From Ferruginibacter sp. (GTDB lineage Bacteria; Bacteroidota; Bacteroidia; Chitinophagales; Chitinophagaceae), in contig JAURKN010000205.1 of NCBI GenBank assembly GCA_030831725.1, positions 1 to 8,431 of the forward strand: a stretch of 8,431 nucleotides of DNA. Reading direction: 5' to 3'. Each line of letters opens with the position of its first letter. Positions within the stretch are counted from its first letter, which is position 1. The translations under genes were made by a program, and so were the position numbers. The notes below the pieces were generated by a model. It searched no databases. It was not told the origin of the DNA and worked only from the letters and a program-made list of their open reading frames with translations. Below, piece by piece: positions 5,771 through 8,431 of the stretch.

Positions 5771-7698
5771 ATCTTATGATGAAATATAAAAACAAAGCAT
5801 TGATCAGGCCTTCTCAGTTCGTACTGATTGGCGATCAGGTCCTGATTCTGTTCGGGTTGCTATCCGCTTTGTTTGCCACATATCGAATCTTGTCCATTAC
5901 CGATTTCCCAATTCACACCATCTTATATCGTTCTTTGATTCATGTGTCAGCTGGAATCATTGGATGGATCGTTTTTGGCATCAATAAAAAAGTGATTCGT
6001 TTTTTCAACAGTAAAGATTATTTGAATCTCATTTTTATCCTATTGCTCATCCATACTTTCAGTATTGGTGCAGGGGTTTTGTTTCCGATCAAGCATCAGT
6101 TGAAACCCGAAGTATTCATCATCAGCTTTTTCATTACTTCCATCTACATCATTGGCAGCAGATTCATCATCAGCTATTTGTATTTCCATTATAATAAGTC
6201 CGCAAAGAAAACCAACGCCAAAAAACTGATGATCTACGGAGCGGGAGAACTAGGTGTTTTTCTGAAAAAAAGCATTGTCACTCAATATCGGGATGAATAT
6301 ACCGTTGTCGCATTTCTAGATGATGACACAAAGAAAATCGGACGCTTCATAGGGGGAATCAAAGTGATGGATGCTTCTTCAAATCTAAAAGATACCATCA
6401 TCAAATATGGAGTGACCGATGTGATAATCGCAAACAATTCGATTTCACCCGAAAGGAAAGCCAAGTTTTTGGAAGATATTCTGCCATATAACCTCAGGAT
6501 GAAAGAAATTTCATCCGTTCAGACTTTGCTGAACAGTCAGTTTAAATTTGAGCAGTTGGCTTCCATAGAGATCAACGATCTCATGAATCGAAAACCCATC
6601 GAGTTGTATGATGAGCATGTCGCAACCGAATTGAAAAACAAGACCATTATGGTCACCGGTGCGGCAGGTTCCATAGGAAGCGAAATTGTAAGAAAGCTAT
6701 CCGAACATCACGCCATGCTCATCGTTTGTGTCGATTTTTCCGAAAGCGCACTCTACGATCTAGAACAAGAATTGAAAAGAAAACATCCTGATGCCCAATA
6801 CCATTTCGTTTTGACCGATATCCGAAATGAAGAGATGATGGAGAAAGTATTTGAGGCATATAAACCCGATTTTCTTTATCACGCAGCCGCATACAAGCAT
6901 GTGCCACTCATGGAGCAACATCCATGGGAAGCCATACAGACCAATGTGTTTGGCACTTTGTCTCTTGTGAAGCTTGCCATACATTATGAGGTGGGAAAAT
7001 TTGTATTCATCTCATCAGACAAAGCCGTTAATCCGACCAGTGTTATGGGTGCTTCCAAAAGATTGGCAGAGATTATCGTTCAGGCCTATGCTTCTACAGA
7101 TAGTAATACCTGTTTTGTAGCAACTAGATTCGGAAATGTATTGGGATCAAACGGCTCCGTAGTGCCTCTCTTCAAAAAACAAATTTCTTCCGGTGGTCCT
7201 GTCACCGTTACCCATCCTGAAATGATCCGTTATTTCATGACCATAGCGGAGGCTTGCCAATTGGTACTCGAAGCTTCTGTAATGGCTGAAGGAGGTGAGG
7301 TTTTTGTATTCGATATGGGCGAACCTGTGAAAATTGTAGACTTGGCAAGAAACATGATCAGACTCGCAGGTTTTATTCCAGATGTCGATATCAAAATTAA
7401 TTTCATCGGTCAACGTCCGGGTGAAAAACTCTATGAAGAGGTCTTCACCAAAGATGAGAAAATGAAAGACACCCATCATGAGAAAATCATGATCAGCACA
7501 GAGAATAAAGTGGACTTTTCAGAAGCTGAAAAAATCATCAATAAACTGAACAAGCTTAACGGACATCATAAGCCTGAACTATATAGAGAAGTCATCAAGG
7601 ATCTCCTTCCTGAATATCAAACGGTACCTGGAAATCAGAAAATGATCAGTTACACAAAAGGAAAAAAATCATTCAATCAATATACCATTCAAAATTAA
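5767..7698 (+). CDS. Long membrane-bound UDP-HexNAc 4,6-dehydratase, PglF/WbpM/CapD family
   Basis: The 643-residue length and domain order match the long FlaA1-type dehydratases. An N-terminal membrane domain has about four helices (near 16-38, 52-71, 85-105 and 115-139). A first nucleotide-binding region follows with G-A-G-E-L-G (158-163), then an extended SDR catalytic domain with the NAD-binding T-G-A-A-G-S-I-G (297-304), the Y-H-A-A-A-Y-K-H-V-P (371-380) segment, the catalytic S-S-D-K (416-419, Asp418 and Lys419) and T-S-V-M-G-A-S-K (424-431). Met427 replaces the classical SDR tyrosine, which is normal in the long WbpM/PglF subgroup. The C-terminal G-Q-R-P-G-E-K-L-Y-E-E (548-558) is also a family mark. 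The enzyme is expected to turn UDP-GlcNAc into UDP-4-keto-6-deoxy-GlcNAc (or, less likely, act as a 5-inverting form) at the inner membrane. The start overlaps the aminotransferase stop as ATGA; further ATGs at 5776 and 5779 are possible starts. Confidence 0.93.
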   Translation: MNLMMKYKNKALIRPSQFVLIGDQVLILFGLLSALFATYRILSITDFPIHTILYRSLIHVSAGIIGWIVFGINKKVIRFFNSKDYLNLIFILLLIHTFSIGAGVLFPIKHQLKPEVFIISFFITSIYIIGSRFIISYLYFHYNKSAKKTNAKKLMIYGAGELGVFLKKSIVTQYRDEYTVVAFLDDDTKKIGRFIGGIKVMDASSNLKDTIIKYGVTDVIIANNSISPERKAKFLEDILPYNLRMKEISSVQTLLNSQFKFEQLASIEINDLMNRKPIELYDEHVATELKNKTIMVTGAAGSIGSEIVRKLSEHHAMLIVCVDFSESALYDLEQELKRKHPDAQYHFVLTDIRNEEMMEKVFEAYKPDFLYHAAAYKHVPLMEQHPWEAIQTNVFGTLSLVKLAIHYEVGKFVFISSDKAVNPTSVMGASKRLAEIIVQAYASTDSNTCFVATRFGNVLGSNGSVVPLFKKQISSGGPVTVTHPEMIRYFMTIAEACQLVLEASVMAEGGEVFVFDMGEPVKIVDLARNMIRLAGFIPDVDIKINFIGQRPGEKLYEEVFTKDEKMKDTHHEKIMISTENKVDFSEAEKIINKLNKLNGHHKPELYREVIKDLLPEYQTVPGNQKMISYTKGKKSFNQYTIQN

Positions 7699-7719
7699 AA
7701 GATAGTCAAAACCCCAATC

Positions 7720-8431
7720 ATGAAACTAAAGTCTCTTTTCATCATTTTCTTCGCGATACTCAGTATCCATGCAGGTGCTCAAAATGCCCGCTTTTCACAA
7801 CTTTGGTCTGCACCTACTCAATTCAATCCCTCACTCACAGGTCGTTTTGATGGAAAAGTACGCGGCTCTGTTCTTAACAGTTGGCAAACAGCAACTTTAT
7901 ATGTTCAGGAGACTCCTGCAATTAGATCTAAACATGATCTTACCATGAATCATTTCAATGCAAGCGTTGACATCAAACTGGGTAAATACAGGAGCAGTGG
8001 TGATGATGCAGCTGAAGATCCTGCAAAATCAAATGGTAAAGAAGGCAAAGACAAATTACAGAACGGACAGAAATTCGCAGGATACTGGGGCGTGGGACTT
8101 AATTATTACAGTTATGGTCATTCTACATCTCCAATCAAAGGTAACTTTGTGACCCTTTCGATTGCACGTCATTTTTATAACAAAAACAACCGAATTTGGG
8201 GCGTAGGATTGCAGGTTGCTCAGGCGAATGGGTCTTTGGATGAAAACAGAGGTAAATTTTATGATAAGGAAATCTCAGGAGGAGGATTCAGATACCCATA
8301 TAAATACAGCAACGACGACACTGCAAAAAAAGTTGGCGAAGGAAGCTATACCGATGTGAATATCGGAGGTTATTATGGTCGTGTAACCGAAGCCGTTATG
8401 TTTGAAATCGGAGGTGCGATGCATCATTTGT
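7720..8431 (+). CDS. PorP/SprF-family type IX secretion membrane protein (3' end outside window)
   Basis: The frame runs off the right edge after 237 codons with no stop. The N-terminus is a signal peptide: Lys residues, a hydrophobic core (5-16) and an A-G-A site that predicts cleavage after Ala20, leaving Gln21. The mature protein opens with A-R-F-S-Q-L-W-S-A-P-T-Q-F-N-P-S-L-T-G (23-41), the signature of the PorP/SprF family, whose usual form is F-S-Q-x-x-x-x-P-x-x-x-N-P-A-x-x-G. Alternating aromatic/glycine segments such as Y-W-G-V-G-L-N-Y-Y (122-130) fit outer-membrane beta strands. Family members are outer-membrane proteins linked to type IX secretion and gliding, and many lie beside large secreted adhesins. 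A charged Gly/Asp/Lys-rich stretch (about 92-118) interrupts the strands and is probably a loop. The gene begins 21 nt after the dehydratase stop, so it may be co-transcribed with it, though it has no obvious role in sugar synthesis. Confidence 0.85.
   Translation, partial: MKLKSLFIIFFAILSIHAGAQNARFSQLWSAPTQFNPSLTGRFDGKVRGSVLNSWQTATLYVQETPAIRSKHDLTMNHFNASVDIKLGKYRSSGDDAAEDPAKSNGKEGKDKLQNGQKFAGYWGVGLNYYSYGHSTSPIKGNFVTLSIARHFYNKNNRIWGVGLQVAQANGSLDENRGKFYDKEISGGGFRYPYKYSNDDTAKKVGEGSYTDVNIGGYYGRVTEAVMFEIGGAMHHL

Noticed and set aside
7036..7062. Met427 instead of the SDR catalytic Tyr in the dehydratase
   Set aside because: This is the normal state of long WbpM/PglF-type dehydratases, which rely on the Asp-Lys of the S-S-D-K motif.
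7958..8152. 64-codon + strand frame inside the PorP/SprF gene
   Set aside because: It is in another frame of a gene with a signal peptide and family motif, and it has no features of its own.

Overview
This window is a stretch of a surface-polysaccharide (capsule, exopolysaccharide or O-antigen type) biosynthesis locus, almost certainly from a member of the Bacteroidota. Three things point there. A PorP/SprF-family protein of the type IX secretion/gliding machinery begins at the right end. None of the start codons has a convincing Shine-Dalgarno sequence, and several are instead preceded by A-rich leaders. The glycosyltransferase, sugar transferase, aminotransferase and dehydratase all carry motif variants familiar from Bacteroidota clusters. 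A finer placement cannot be supported from the sequence alone.

Layout: all genes are on the + strand and tightly packed. From the left: the C-terminal part of a GNAT-type acyltransferase (cut by the window edge, stop at 500); a polytopic membrane protein that is the best candidate for the Wzy/EpsG-type polymerase (502-1644); a cytoplasmic NodB-type (CE4) polysaccharide deacetylase (1658-2644); a family 4 glycosyltransferase (2641-3816, ATGA overlap with the previous gene); and a PglC-like phosphoglycosyl transferase (3827-4435). A 192-nt gap follows, the only sizeable intergenic region, holding a possible promoter, a hairpin and a doubtful 53-codon reading frame. Then come a DegT/PglE-like aminotransferase (GTG start, 4628-5770), a long PglF/WbpM/CapD-type 4,6-dehydratase (5767-7698, ATGA overlap) and the N-terminal two-thirds or so of a PorP/SprF-family outer-membrane protein (7720 to the window end).

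How the genes may work together (inference from families): the dehydratase would convert UDP-GlcNAc to its 4-keto-6-deoxy form, and the aminotransferase would make the 4-amino-4,6-dideoxy sugar. The PglC-like enzyme would load the sugar 1-phosphate onto undecaprenyl phosphate, the GT4 enzyme would add the next sugar, the membrane protein would polymerise the flipped units, and the deacetylase and acyltransferase would tailor amino groups. A PglD-type acetyltransferase, commonly found with such genes, is absent from the visible part, as are a flippase (Wzx) and export genes.

No tRNA, rRNA, CRISPR array, insertion sequence or recognisable mobile element was seen. The most notable points are the PorP/SprF gene 21 nt behind the dehydratase, the missing PglD-type gene with a gap where it might be expected, and the signal-less deacetylase embedded among lipid-linked sugar enzymes. 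I did not find a convincing wholly new system.
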